64,000 nt of DNA from assembly GCA_034509735.1 (NCBI GenBank), contig JACGWO010000006.1, forward strand, positions 6,091,001-6,155,000, in the 5' to 3' direction. Shown here in pieces: positions 34,190 to 46,700 of this stretch. The notes under the pieces are model-generated. The model was not told the origin of the DNA and searched no databases. It worked only from the letters and a program-made list of their open reading frames with translations. The position numbers and the translations under genes were made by a program. The first letter of the stretch is position 1. Every line of letters begins with the position of its first letter. The stretch comes from Sesamum alatum (Eukaryota > Streptophyta > Magnoliopsida > Lamiales > Pedaliaceae).

Positions 34190-35346
34190 GGTCATTTATA
34201 TAAATATTATAAATAAATAAAAAATTGTATGTGTACCGCCAATGCGGTACACATTGCAAAAATATTTTTGTTTTTTTAAATAAGGGTCGACTCACGGTCG
34301 TTGCATGGGGTAGCAACATGTATTTATTTATTTTTTAATTTTTTTCTTATTAATTTTGGGCCAACAATTGTTGGTTGGCCCAAGTAATTGTTTTAATATA
34401 TTTTATTAATTTATTTTATTAATTATTAATTAAGATTTTAAATACAATTAATACTTAATCAATATATAGTTAATATTAATAGTAATAAATTATTATTTTA
34501 AATTATATATTTATTATTATTTAATAATATATTAATTATTTTTATTAAATAAATATAATTATATTTTTAATTATTAATATATATATATTTATTAATTAAA
34601 TATGACCTATAATATTACACTCTGTATAGTAAAATAAAAAATATTATAAATTTAGTGATAATTATAAATTATAATAATGACCATCAATTTCATAAGTATG
34701 TCAAATTTTTAATTAATTTTAAATATAACCTATAATATTGCATTATGTACATTGTGCCAGTGACTTTATAATTTTTTTTTCACGTTGTGCCAGTGACTTT
34801 GTAAGTGACCACCAATCTCATAAGTATGTCGTTGTTATTGGTATCAATTTCTTTTTTTTTTTTAATCACCTATCGGTTCTATTGGCTCATTTTATTTTTT
34901 AAACTACGGTTAACAACTATATTTTTTGGGGCATTATTAAATTATTATCATAATTATAATTATTACTAATTTTATAATTTTTTTTTTATTTTTTGGTGAC
35001 ACAGTGTAAGATTATAGGTCACATTTATTTAATAAAAATAATTAATATATTATTAAATAATAATATTTATTACTATTAATATTAATTATATATTAATTAT
35101 TATTTAAAATCTTAATTAATAATTAATAAAATATATTAAAAATTACTTGGGCCAACCAACAATTGTCGGCCCAAATTTAATAAAAAAATTAAAAAAAAAA
35201 GTAAACACAATTGCTACCCCAGGTAGCGACCGCTGGTCGACCCTTATTTAAAAAAAAAAAAAAAGTTGTGTTTGCAATGTGTACCGCGTTGGCAGTACAT
35301 ATACAATTTTTTATGTTTTATATAATATTTATATAAATGGGCCATT
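34190..35346. mobile_element. Large fold-back element, about 1.15 kb, arms about 400 bp
   Basis: The left arm carries CATTTATATAAATATTATA, GTACCGCCAATGCGGTACAC, AATAAGGGTCGAC and TTGGGCCAACAATTGTTGG. The right arm carries their inverse complements in reverse order. The AT-rich middle (about 34600-34990) includes its own repeats. The arms contain internal palindromes. No coding capacity and no clear target duplication. Confidence 0.75.
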
Positions 35347-35539
35347 GAGTTGATGTGGATCAGAAGTTTATGGTGTGCTTGCTTGTGAAATATTTTTCGA
35401 TTAAATATGAAATGTCTTGTAAGAACTTTTTCTAATTATATCTCAAACTTATTTCACTATTTTCGAAAAATACATATCAAATCAATTATACATTTTTTTA
35501 GTACCTAACATATATCATACATCACATCAATTATATCGT

Positions 35540-35780
35540 TACACGTTGATTTCACATTCAATCACATTACTTGATGTAGCAAGTTTCTCACGTGGGTTGC
35601 AGACGGGAAGCTTGAGTGGCTGCTTCTTCTCCCTAACGAGGCGCATTTTCAGGACAAAACCATGAGGCTCATACGTAGTCAAAGTGGAAAATAATTGCGC
35701 AACGGGGCACCGATCAAGTCGCAAGCCACATCATTTGGTGTTGTCTGTGAGAACGATGCCATGTGCCCGTCTCAAAGCCG
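35540..35780 (+). mobile_element. LTR 3' portion with primer-binding-site-like sequence
   Basis: The LTR-like block ends GATCAAGTCGCAAGCCACA. It is followed a few bases later by TTTGGTGTTGTCTGTGAGAA, which resembles the primer-binding region of plant Ty3/gypsy elements (TGG-GCC-GTCTGTGGGAA type). A shared block also occurs in TPR intron 2. No retroelement genes follow; a partial internal duplication (AGCCGAATAAGTTATCA) is seen at 35776 and 35866. Confidence 0.5.
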
Positions 35781-36179
35781 AATAAGTTATCATAGTAAAT
35801 TATGAATCAATTGGATAAAATATGAAATAGAAAAAAATGTATTATCATATCCCCAAAGCCGAATAAGTTATCAAACCTTATTCAGAGTGGCTTAATAGCG
35901 TGCCGTCATTTATCATAGTAAATTATGAATAAAGGTAAGGGTGGATTAGAGGCACAATCCACCTTTATCAGACCTTGTGAACGACCCCTCACCCCTCATG
36001 GGTGGAGGGAAGAAAAATCTTATCATGCATGTTCTTGAGGGGCTGTCATTTCTCAACTTTTAGATGCTTTTGCATGATCTATCGACATTAGTGTAGATCT
36101 CTTATCACATTTTTGTATTACACGTTGGTGTCACACTAATGCATGATTGACATATGATTTTTTTTTTTTAAATTAAAGA

Positions 36180-37620
36180 AATATAATTGATGCCCCCCTT
36201 TATTATTTTCCCAAAGCCCAAGGCAAAGAAATGGGCCCGTCATTTTTCACCGTAGCAAGCCTAAGTCCTGTTGGCCCAAACCATAAAAGGCATCAAGCTT
36301 ATTTTATCAGAATCAGGCTGATATGGTAGGATTAGAAAATAAGGCCCAATTAGCAAACCCACACGCTGGACATGGGTGAATGATACATCATCTAGATTCT
36401 ACACCTCAAAAGCTACGTCACCCTAAAACACCTCCAACAAACTACTCCTATATCAGCAAGATCGAATAGACAAAGTAGCTGGTAATCATCTCCCTGTTTC
36501 TCGGGTTGGCGAGGCCCATCAAACGGTCATAATTCTTCAAAAATAAGTCTATATCGAGTATGAGTACTTTCTTTAGTTAGCTAACTTCCGGAGGTTTCTA
36601 GTGATAGGCTATGATGCATGGACACGGACACGGCGACACGGATACAATACGACACGAAAAATTTCAAAAAAATTAGGACACGACACGGCACTGACACTGC
36701 TATATATATATAATTATAATTTATATATATATATATATTCTAATTTTTTCCGTAAAATTTACAATATAAAAAATATCAAGATAATACATAAAATAAGCAT
36801 GTCTTATATCTAAATTATTAACCAAAATACATGACTTCAAAAATATACATAATTAGTTTATATTAAAAGTACGCAATAAAAACATTTCTAATCATCCCAA
36901 TTTTGGTTTATATTAAAATATACATAATTAGTTAAATTATCGTGACCATCATTTTAGTAATTTCATCCCAAAATTTTTAGTTTGAGAAAAGTAAATTAAT
37001 TTTTTTTCTTTTTTATTTAGCCCAAAACTCTTTTTTATTTAAAAAAAAAGACAATTCAAAACTTTTTAAAATTATAAAAAAATTCAGAACGTGTCCAAAA
37101 CGTGTCGGACACGCCTATTGCCGTGTCCTTTTTTTTCTTTTTTTTTTTTTAATATTTTCGGACACACCTTTGCCGTGTCCGAGGCGTGTCCGTGTCCGAC
37201 ACGTGTCCGACACTGCATCGAGTAATTTTTCGGAGTGTCCGTGGATTATAGGTGATAGGCAGCTTTCCCTAACTAACCCCTGAATTTTGTTTTAATTCCC
37301 TCCATAAATGGAGGTTTTGTTGTAATTAAAGAGGTAATTTAAGTTATTAACACTCAACACACTTCTCACTCGCACAAACAACAAGGCTACAAAGTCCCCC
37401 ACTCATTTTCTTTCACTCCACAAGCTTATCTTAGCTTCCATTTTTATACTCGTAACACTCCACCTTATTTTTCATTATTATCTTGTGTTATTTTAAGTTT
37501 TTTCAATTTTTTTTTAGTAATTGAGTGCTAACATCTATTTTGCAGGTTAGTGTACATTTGATCTTAAGACTTTCAAGAACTTTCTACGACTAATGTGGTG
37601 CTTTTGGACCTCGGTACATA
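36180..37620 (+). mobile_element. Ty3/gypsy-like LTR fragment, interrupted by another element
   Basis: The right part has a TATA-like CCATAAATGG, a CACTCAACACACTTC leader and a TGAGTGCTAACATCTATTTTGCAGG stretch (in pieces near 37515-37555) typical of gypsy LTR R/U5 regions. Related sequence lies at 39640-39945 and, inverted, at 49200-49350. The element at 36609-37251 splits it. Confidence 0.45.
36609..37251. mobile_element. GACACGG-rich DNA element with 8-9-bp target duplication
   Basis: Left end CTATGATGCATGGACACGG, right end the inverse of CTATAATCCACGGACAC. GTGATAGG(C) repeats directly at 36601 and 37252. The subterminal regions are full of GGACACGG / CGTGTCCG motifs. The interior is AT-rich, with a (TA)n run near 36703-36740. 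An 8-bp duplication would suggest hAT and a 9-bp one MULE; the extra C makes it ambiguous. Confidence 0.7.
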
Positions 37621-38230
37621 TCAATAATTAAATTAAATTATAATTTAAAATTGGAGTCACATATAATATACTCATGAATGTAATACCAGTATAGTCCGAA
37701 TTGAGCACCGGTAAAAGAATGATTTATTTTGGATATTTTATGAATTCAAAAGCCTTTTTGGTGACACTTCCAAGGTTTTAAGCTTCTCCATTTAACTATT
37801 AGGGTTCAAAAATATTGAATTGGATTTATTTTTTCAAATTTTCATTTTATTTAATATGTAAACATTACGCACACAAATATTACAGTATTTATTTTATTGA
37901 AAAAATATTTCGTACACATGACTTTGACTTAAACTGCTTATTTTAAATTTCGTTTTCATCTTTTATTTAATCTGAAATAGTGTATAAGTATTATGTCATC
38001 TATTTTCAAAATATCATTTTTTTTTTTTTTTTTTTTGTGATATGAAACAGCTTATACTCTATTCGCCCAAGATTTACAGGTTCCATTCGACTCAATACAT
38101 ATAAATTTAAATCTGAGTTAAAAAAATAAAATCTTTTGTGTATGTTTATCCTAAGAAATTAGTAACTACGGATAGTGTTAGCAAAAATTGAAAACCAAAG
38201 CTTTTTTTCTTTTACCCTTTATTTTTTTAA
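37621..38230. other. AT-rich intergenic sequence with no recognised feature
   Basis: No gene or element ends were found. Confidence 0.45.
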
Positions 38231-38582
38231 GAAATTGCATTTTTGGTCCCATAATTAAGACCGAATACATTTTCAATCACAATACTTATAAAATTCTTGA
38301 AAATAATCTCATAGCATGCAAAAAAATTCATGTTCAGTCTTCTTACCAACTTTCGTTATGAAATTAACGGGAAAAATTACGTGACAAGTCAGATGACCGC
38401 TTTCTTCTTTCAGATTGGAGGGAAACAACCATGTTCTTCCCACAGTTTTTTCCGTTTATCCCCTAATGAAGGTTGGTAAGATGACTAAAAATGAAAATTG
38501 TTTAAAGTTATGAGACTATTTTCAAGAATCCCATAAGCAATAATACTAAAAGCGTACAAGGCTTAAGTTATGGAATGCAATT
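38231..38582. mobile_element. Fold-back miniature element
   Basis: Left arm GAAATTGCATTTTTGGTCCC and right arm TTAAGTTATGGAATGCAATT are approximate inverses, with paired inner arms built on TTACCAACTTTC / GAAGGTTGGTAAG. Confidence 0.55.
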
Positions 38583-38597
38583 TTTTTTTTTTTTTTC

Positions 38598-38912
38598 AGC
38601 TTAAAGGCATTTTTAGTCCTGTAATCATACCCCATATTCATTTTAGTCATTTATCTTTCTAGGGTTCCAAAAAGGTCATGTAGTTTTTTAATTGTCACGA
38701 TTTTGGTCCTCCTTTTGCCGGAATTTCTCCAAAGTTGCAAGAAATATCTGACGTGGCGGCCCAATTTCAGATATTTCCGAACATGTTAAAGAAATTCCGA
38801 TTAAAATCGTGACAATTAAAAAGTTATAGGACTTTTATAGAATCCTAAAAAAAAATAAAGGACTAAAATGAGAATGGTGTATAGTTACAAGACAAAAAAC
38901 AATTTAAATCCA
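38598..38912. mobile_element. Fold-back miniature element, related family
   Basis: Left arm TTTTTAGTCCTGTAATCATA and CATTTTAGTCATTTATC; right arm AAAGGACTAAAATGAGAATG and AGTTACAAGACAAAAAA. A central pair built on GGAATTTCTCC / AAAGAAATTCCG also matches. Confidence 0.55.
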
Positions 38913-39399
38913 TTTTTTTCTTTTTTTTAAGAAAAAACATTTGAAATAATAAAATCTCATTTGAAAAACTAATAATTTTTTGTAATTATTTAATTAATCA
39001 ATTTATTTTTTTGGTTACAACATGGAATATTTAAATTGGTGTGTTGTAGGTTAACAAATGCATGGACCTCCTAAGAGAAAGAAAAGTCCCATTTAGTACT
39101 GAAAAGACTAGAAAAAGTGGTCTTTTCAAATTATATCTCTTCAATTCCATGATGAATCATAGTTCCATTTTCCTTATTTGGATAAACAGGGGAATGATCT
39201 TCAAAAGTTTGTCTCATCTTTGTTCACAAACAAGCAATAATATAGAGTTGAACATCCACCTAACTCTTTCTCAAAAAAAAAAAAAAAAAAAAAAAGAATT
39301 TTCCAATGAAAAATGGCCTTCCACTTGATATTACCTGTAAAATTAACAAAAATCCAATAAGCTCAGCTGGCACATTAAAGGCACTTCCAACCTCGAACG
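38913..39399. other. Intergenic sequence with a poly(A) tract
   Basis: A run of about 22 A lies at 39274-39295. The surrounding frame (39062-39328) reads as a short peptide without recognisable similarity, and I do not regard it as a gene. Confidence 0.4.
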
Positions 39400-39945
39400 A
39401 TGTATCGATCGGAAGACACGTCGGTAAGGGATAAACGCATCAATTAAAATTTCAGAATAAGGCCAGAATGCCCTCTACACGTACCTTCTAAATAGTTCAT
39501 TTCCCTGTTGAAATACTAAATTATGTACTCGTTGTTGCGGACGTGGATGATAGTTGGACCAATAATATCCCATGAAAATAGACTTTCCCAAGAATCCGAA
39601 TATATCCAGATCATGCTCAATTGATTTCTCAATCTTCTTATTCGACTCCTATAAATATGGGTAAAATGAGGTAACAACTCATAAGATTCACACTCGTTTC
39701 ACCTCACTGACATGTCATATATCTCATTTTTATTAGCACTCCACACGTTCCTCACACATTTCTTCACTTATCCTACTAATTTCATACATTTTCAACATAT
39801 TCTTGTTTTAATCCCCTCCAAAATCGTTACTGTACTTAAGTATTGGAGTGTTAACTCTTATTTTGCAGGTTAATCCCGCAAAAATCTTAGGATATATCCT
39901 CATTTGATCTTTCGATATTTTATGATGCTACTGAACTCGGGTAAG
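39400..39945 (+). mobile_element. LTR fragment, Ty3/gypsy-like
   Basis: It shows a CCTATAAATATGGG TATA-like box (39648-39661), then a CACTCG..CACCTCACTGACA leader and TATTGGAGTGTTAACTCTTA with TTTTGCAGGTT. The pattern is shared with 37300-37620. No internal genes. Confidence 0.45.
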
Positions 39946-40919
39946 CATTAAAAAAAAATCCTCCTTTTCAATTAGAAACGATAGGATGTATCGATTGTTG
40001 AGTTGATTTGGTAAATAAAAAATAACGATATTCATTACAAAACTCAAAATATCATCATTTCTTTCTTTTTAAATCTACTGCAAGTTCAAGCAATCTTACT
40101 AATTTTGACCTATATTTTGAATATGAATGGATTTCAAATTCTTTTTAAATTGAGTAATTTGAAATTTTCTCTCAAAATCCTTTATTCAAATCCAAATTTG
40201 TCAATCCAAATACACTTTTAGACAATTTTGAAATTTCATCATTTTTTTATCAATTAATATTATATGAATAGCATAAATGATTATAATCCCCTATTTTACT
40301 AAAAAGGTAGTCCCACAGATCAATGGATCCGACGGCCCAAATTGATTGGGGGATTATCATGACAGGAGCAAAAGGTTAAGAGAAACAAACACATTTAGCT
40401 GTCATGTCTTAATCATACATTCACCTAATCTGTCGTTTAGATTATGTTGTGGCGTGATATGCTCTTGTCCACATGGGATTATTTTGAGGATGCACACACT
40501 GTAGTACCCAAACAAGATAATGCTTGTTTATTTAATTAAAAGAAATAAAAAGAAAAAGAAAAAGAAGAACATTGAGGATTTTCTTTTTAATTTTTGAGTT
40601 GTACTCTTTTTGGGTTGAGCCAAGAAAAGGATTAAAAATAGTGCTAATTATTGCTGAATAAATTAAAATGGCATGAATTATTGCTTTAGGAGAGTTTGAT
40701 AAGTGACAATTATTGATTTAATAAAAATATGGCAAAAAATAAAAATAAATTGACTTTCAAATATGATTGAAAATTTAGACTAATTGGTCATAAATAACAA
40801 CTTTTTAAATGTATTGGTTATAATTATATCATGAATTTTCGAGCATCAACAATTAATATATATCAATTATCTGTACCAATTATCTATGAATAATTAATAA
40901 CTATTATTATAGTAGATTA
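39946..40919. other. AT-rich intergenic sequence with no recognised feature
   Basis: No coding or repeat structure could be supported. Confidence 0.45.
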
Positions 40920-41025
40920 ACAACTATTATTAAAATAAACTAACAATCACGTATTTGTGAGATTCAAATATGTGACTATGAGATCATGAGAGTTCATCTT
41001 TGCCGACTGAGGTCTCATTAGCATA
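40920..41025 (-). mobile_element. Degraded SINE-like copy
   Basis: On the minus strand, GAGACCTCAGTCGGCAAAG resembles an A box, and ATTTGAATCTC about 30 nt later a decayed B box. Both align with the better copy at 51440. No target duplication was identified. Confidence 0.4.
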
Positions 41026-41337
41026 GAAAGTAGCAATCGGGACATTTTGTTAATTCGATACAACTGAAAGTGAGAATTTGAGGGGGAAAACCACTTGATA
41101 AGACAGTTGTTGATAGACCAAGAGAGCAATGCTAGGTACTAGAGGTATATGGCATACTCGTCGTGTGTGCATAAATATATTTTTAAATAAATAAAAAAAT
41201 TGATACATGAATAATATATTATTTAAAAGAAATAATGGAAAAAAACACAAATATTTGCAGAAAAAATGGATAATAACTAATACATAATGGTTGAAGAAAG
41301 AAAAAATGAGAAAGAAATAGTGATAATTTAAAAATTA

Positions 41338-41765
41338 GGGTAAATTACATCTACTTTCTCTAAGGTTTGGCATGATTACAAATACTCCCGCATTGTTTGA
41401 AAAATTATAAATACCCCCTGAGGTTTGTAATTTTCAACCAATGGCTGAAATTGACCATTTTGCCCCTTGATTTTTTTTTCATTAAATTATAGAAAAATCA
41501 GCCGAGACAAATTGCATTATTAACTCCTCTGTGTAAAAAAACTTAAGAACCTCTCCCTGCGCATTGTAGTCCAAAAAAATTTAAAGAATTTTAAAAATTA
41601 AATAAAATGCAGAAGGGCATTTTGGTCACTTTACCCAAAAAAAATGGATGGAAATGAGTTATTTGTTAGACGATTACAAACCTAGGGAGCATTTATAATT
41701 TTTCAAACAACGAGAGAATATTTATAATTATACCAAACCTCAGAAAAGATAACTGTAATTTACCC
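41338..41765. mobile_element. Fold-back miniature element, family A (copy 3)
   Basis: GGGTAAATTACATCTACTTT on the left, ACTGTAATTTACCC on the right, with the family A internal phrases (TTGGCATGATTACAAATAC and its inverse). Confidence 0.75.
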
Positions 41766-42479
41766 AAAATTTAAAGGTGAAAAGATACAATTAACTACCT
41801 AATAAGGTAGTTATTAACAAACCATATCCAAATATCCAAATTTTTGGCACTATCCAAATTTAGGCCATCATGCACCAACTTTATTCATTGGATCAGTTCA
41901 GAACAATTTGTAGTTTATTGGTTAAGATTGATTATTGAGATACACACTATGTGGATTTAAATCTTTGTCAAGACGTTTGGTAGGACTAAACGTACGTTCT
42001 AAACTGTGTGTTGATTCTACGCAGTTAAATCTTGATTCCTGATGACAATAAATCAGCTTTAGAGACCCCAATCACAAACCTGATTGGTCCGTTGGGTTAG
42101 GGTGTCACCCTACTTTTTCTATTTTATCTGAAAATAAAATAAAATTTATTAAGACAAAAAATGATTACGACAAAATGAATTGACCCTACTCGAATATGGC
42201 GCTATGATCCTCCAAAGGTGATACTATGCTTTTGACTACTCTTATTCAACCATATGACATGTCCAATTTTGTCTTCTTCTAGAACTATTCCATGTCAAAT
42301 TAATTAAATATTCATTTAATATTACTAATCCGTCAATTTTTTATTTAATATTACACTTTATCTTAAAATTTGTTGTTTTTAATTTATTGTGAAAATGGCA
42401 AAAATATGCAAAGGACCAAAGTAAGAAAATTTTGAGAAACACACAAATCTATGAACAAATTGATACAAGTGTTGGAAAA
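41766..42479. other. Intergenic sequence with no gene
   Basis: A tRNA-like phrase (TTTATTGGTTAAGA then GTGGATTTAAATC, 41912-41960) may be an old SINE, but is too weak to call. Nothing else was recognised. Confidence 0.4.
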
Positions 42480-43114
42480 TGGTAAAGGATTAGTTTAAGT
42501 AAAAATTAATTTCGATTTAGATTAAATCGTAACAAGTGATTGATTACAATGTGTGGCACTTGACAAGTTCGTGACATGTGGATGATGACGCTCTATCATC
42601 ATTTAATTGTGTCTAATCAATCGAATAGGTGTTTATCACTGAAGTGGTGTATCCTTTAATTGAAGTGGTGTGTATATTATGGTGAAATATGTCTTCTGGG
42701 TGAAGTGGCGTCCATTTAGATGAAAAGTAGTATCGTTTTAAAAGAATTTTTTCATATTGGACATACTCGTTCAAAGATATATTTTCAACTTCGATAAATG
42801 GTCCCCTTATTCACTTCATTTTCACCAATTCATTCCATAACATTCTTAAGTAATAAAGTATTTTGGAAGTATAATATCACTAAGAGAGTTCCAAATTATT
42901 TTTTGGTTCGTTGTTCTCAAAGTTTGTAGTGCTTGCTACTTTAAGATTGTAAGTCGTTGCATCTTGGGAGATAAACTATCGTAACCATTAGCACCAGAAA
43001 AAGGACAATAATTGTCTTAAAGATAAAGAGTTTAACTCATGTTTTGATTTCAAATACATCACTCCCGCATATACTTCATTTTTCACCCTAAGTTTAAGAC
43101 AATTAGCGGTCTAT
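42480..43114 (+). mobile_element. Possible 5' LTR and leader of a Ty1/copia element
   Basis: This stretch directly precedes a copia gag fragment and contains repeated TGAAGTGGTGT phrases (42640-42720). Precise LTR ends were not found, so the call rests on position. Confidence 0.3.
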
Positions 43115-43116
43115 AT

Positions 43117-43485
43117 TATGACAACTGAGTCTGCTGCTACTGATCTGGTTACTATGGTTTTTCAACCACATGTGACACAACCTATTGCGTCCAAGGGGAG
43201 AGGTCGGAGAAATTCTCCGATAATGAATTTAAGAGATGACATCAAAAGATGCTATTTTACCTCACTATGTTGAACCTAGCTAGGTTTATAAGTGAGGAAG
43301 CCCCCATTATTTTTGAGGGGTTGATGCCCAAAAAAAGGCGCCTTTGATACATGGGGATATGTGCATTTTCTATGCAAAAACTACATCCTCAACGACTTGA
43401 ATGATACGTTATACAACGTATATAGCAGCCATGGCTACAAGAGCTCTTTGGAAGTCCTTGAAAAGAAATAAAAACAGAGGATGGC
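43117..43485 (+). pseudogene. Ty1/copia gag fragment
   Basis: Across two frames the sequence gives MTTESAATDLVTMVF, then LNLARFISEEAPIIFEG and CKNYILNDLNDTLYNVYSS, followed by LEVLEKK. This is the UBN2-type gag domain of plant copia elements. Frameshifts and stops interrupt it, and the protease-to-RT region is absent; the sequence changes after about 43490. Confidence 0.75.
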
Positions 43486-43721
43486 CTCTAATTGAGGGGG
43501 ATAAGTGATAATTTTTTAAAGTTCGAGGAGGTAAAGTCTTATTTGGTTTTGTTTTCATTCTCAATTTTCAATATTTCAAAATGAGTTTTTGTTTCTATAT
43601 TGAGCTTTGTTTGGTAAATGCAAATATATTTTCATTATGTTTTATTTTTGGAATCGATAAATTGCATTAAAAGGAATAACAAGTACAGAAATACAATCTC
43701 TCTCTCTACGAGGACTAAGCA

Positions 43722-46700
43722 CTAGTAGACCAAGGAATTTTCCAATATACGAAAGAGGACATGCGCCTGCAAGCAATATTGCAAGTCCTCTGCCTGAATT
43801 CTGCCCTTCACTTCTTCAAGCACCAGACGAACAAGTTGGCGAGGGTGTAGGCAAGTGCCTTCAAATCGTTTACCATTCCTAGCTCGCCAAATCTGATACA
43901 CGAGCGAAGCAAGCGTAGATCGTTGTGCGGCATTCCACAGATGTCGCCCCCTCCACCGTCGGCTAGCCCATTGCACACTGTCCGACCATGCCGCATACGA
44001 CCACTCAAACCGGACCTCACAGCGCAGGATCAACACGCACGTAGATGAAAAGTGACACTGAAAAAAGAGGTGATCATGTGTTTGGAGTACCTCCTCATCA
44101 CAAAGGACACAACGATTCGCCATATCTGCAATCCAAGGCCTGTCGCCTGTGCTCAACTTCTGGAGGATAGCTAGCCATAAGATGAAACAGTTCATCGCAA
44201 TCTTGAAACGCCCCTTCAGCAGAGCTGCCCAAAGAACCTTAGGCCCTGCTAGTTGGAACAAGAGGTATGCAGCTCGAGTTGTCAAAAGCTTTGCACCACC
44301 CATCCATGTAACAGCATCTACAGTCCCAGAAATAGGCGGTAGCGGCTGCTGGAGCGGAACCGCAGCAGGCCAGCACCATCCTGACGCTGAGATAACCGAG
44401 GCGACGTTGGCATCGTCTGGAATTCGTGAGACCTAGGGGGGCATTTGGAAATCGAAGTATCAGGGGTCCCCCCAGCAACCATAGATCATGCCACAACCAC
44501 AGACACTCCCTATCGCCCACTTGAAATGCAATTGCCGAGGCCAACCGCGCCCTCAAGCGCACCAATTTCCTCCAACCCCATGAACCAATCCGATCGCTGG
44601 CCGTCCAAATAGACCTATCCGGTAACCGATACTGGCGAACCTATTGCAACCAAATAGAGGAGCCGTCGGCAGGGCGAATAATCTCCCAAAACTGGTTACT
44701 CATGAGGGCCTCATTCATAGCAGCCACACTTTGAATCCCCCACCCTCCTTCCTCCTTCGGCATACAAAGTCGGGTCCATGCAACCTTCGCCTTCGACTCC
44801 TGCCACAAGAAACGCCGAAACCGCTTCTCAATAGCCTTGACCACCCCCTACGGTAAGAAGAAGGCACTCGCCCAATAGACGTGTAGGGAAGATAAAACCA
44901 ATTTAATGAGTTGAATCCGAGCCGCGTAGGACAGCCCCACCGCCTCCCATCCCCGGATTCGTTAGTCTATCCATTGAAGCAAAGGGGCATACTCAGCAAT
45001 CGTCAATCGGGATGATTTAACGGGCACCCCAAGATAGCGAAACGGTAGCAATCCTTCCTGAAACCCAAGAATAGACAGAATCGACGCCCTCCACGGAGCC
45101 GCCGACTTGGACAGGATTATTTGGCTCTTTGACGGGTTAGCTTGGAGGCCTGACCATGCCGCAAATTCATCTAGCCCGTCCTTCAGCACTCGGACCGATG
45201 GAGCATGAGCCTTACTAAAGAGGAGAAGATCATCGGCAAAACAAAGCATGAACAAGTGAACCTCTTTGCAGCGCCAATGGAATTGGACGTCCGGGTTCAC
45301 GGCAATACGAGTAGAGAGGGAGACGTGGAGCACCTCCATTGCAATCACAAAAAGGTACGGCGAGAGGGGGTCGCCCTGCCTTAGTCCGCGGGCTCTAGGA
45401 AAGAACTCATGAGGCTGCCCATTAAGACACACTGAGTACGATGGTGTAGAGACGCACTCCATAATCCACTGAATAAGCTGGTCAGGAAACTGGAAGAGGT
45501 GAAGCGCTTCTCTCAAGAAGTCCCACTCCACTGAATCATACGCCTTACGCAGGTCGACCTTAAGAACGCACCGCGACGGCATGTGTTTTTTATTGTAGCC
45601 ATGCAGGAGTTCCTGAGCCAACAAAATATTCGTGCTTATTCGGCGGCCTGGTACAAAAGCGTTCTGGGTCTGATCAATCAATAAATCTTGGAGATGATCT
45701 TGTACAACACATTGCAACAAGCAATCGGCCGAAAATTCACCACTGTGGTAGGGAGCTGGACTTTCGGAATCAGCGTGATGAGGATCGCTTTAACCTGCCG
45801 AAGCAGCCTTCATGTGGTGAAAAATTCTTGGACAGCCGCTGTAACCTCAGGCCCAATAACCAACCATGCCGCCTTATAAAAGCACGACGAATACCCATCC
45901 GGGCCCGACGCCTTATCCTCATCGATACTGAAAACGGCTTCCTTAATTTCCTGTCCAATAACCGGTGCAATCAGCGCCGCAGCCGCAGCAGCATCCAGCG
46001 TAGTACACGGCCGCAAGTGCTGCAGTGACACCGTCCGACCCCGACGACTGCCACCAAGAAGTTTACTGAAGAACCGCACGAACTCGTGCTATACGAGTTC
46101 TGGGTCGGTGAGGAGGGTCCCCTGCGCATCATTAATCTGAAAAAAAATTGGCCCGCACGCCGAGCCATCACCGTTCGAAAAAAATTCGAGTACACTGATC
46201 CCCCACCCTAAGCCACTGGATTTTAGCTCGCTGCTGTAACCACAATCGGTGCTGCGTCGCAGCCTTGGAGTAGATTATGCGGCTCCATTTTTCCACTTCT
46301 CTCAGCAGGCTGTCGTGCCGGAATTGCTCATGGAGCTGTTGGATTGCAGCGAGAAAAGCAGCCGCCTCAGCTTCGTTACGGGCTAGATCACCTTTGTTGT
46401 TCCGCAATGATCTAAATACCAGTTTCAATCGTTTCAGTTTCTACATGACCGCGTAAGAAGCAGTACCATGAATATTGTGTCGCCACACATCAAAGATCTG
46501 TTGCTTGAACCCAGCTGCCTTAGCAAGCATGTTATCAAACCGAAACATTGGACTAATACGGCGGCCTTCCTCCTTCTGGTAAACAATCAAGGGAGCATGA
46601 TCCGATGTCCGCGGGGAACTACACCGGTAATATGACTCCGGCCATGTGGTAAGTCACGCCGCATTGACCAACGCCCTGTCCAGACGCTTCCACAAGCTCC

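Noticed and set aside
39062..39328. 88-codon open frame ending in poly-lysine
   Set aside because: The tail is translation of a poly(A) run and the rest has no similarity I recognise.
41900..42035. Second SINE with weak A and B boxes
   Set aside because: Only loose resemblance (TTTATTGGTTAAGA, GGATTTAAATC); borders and target duplication not found.
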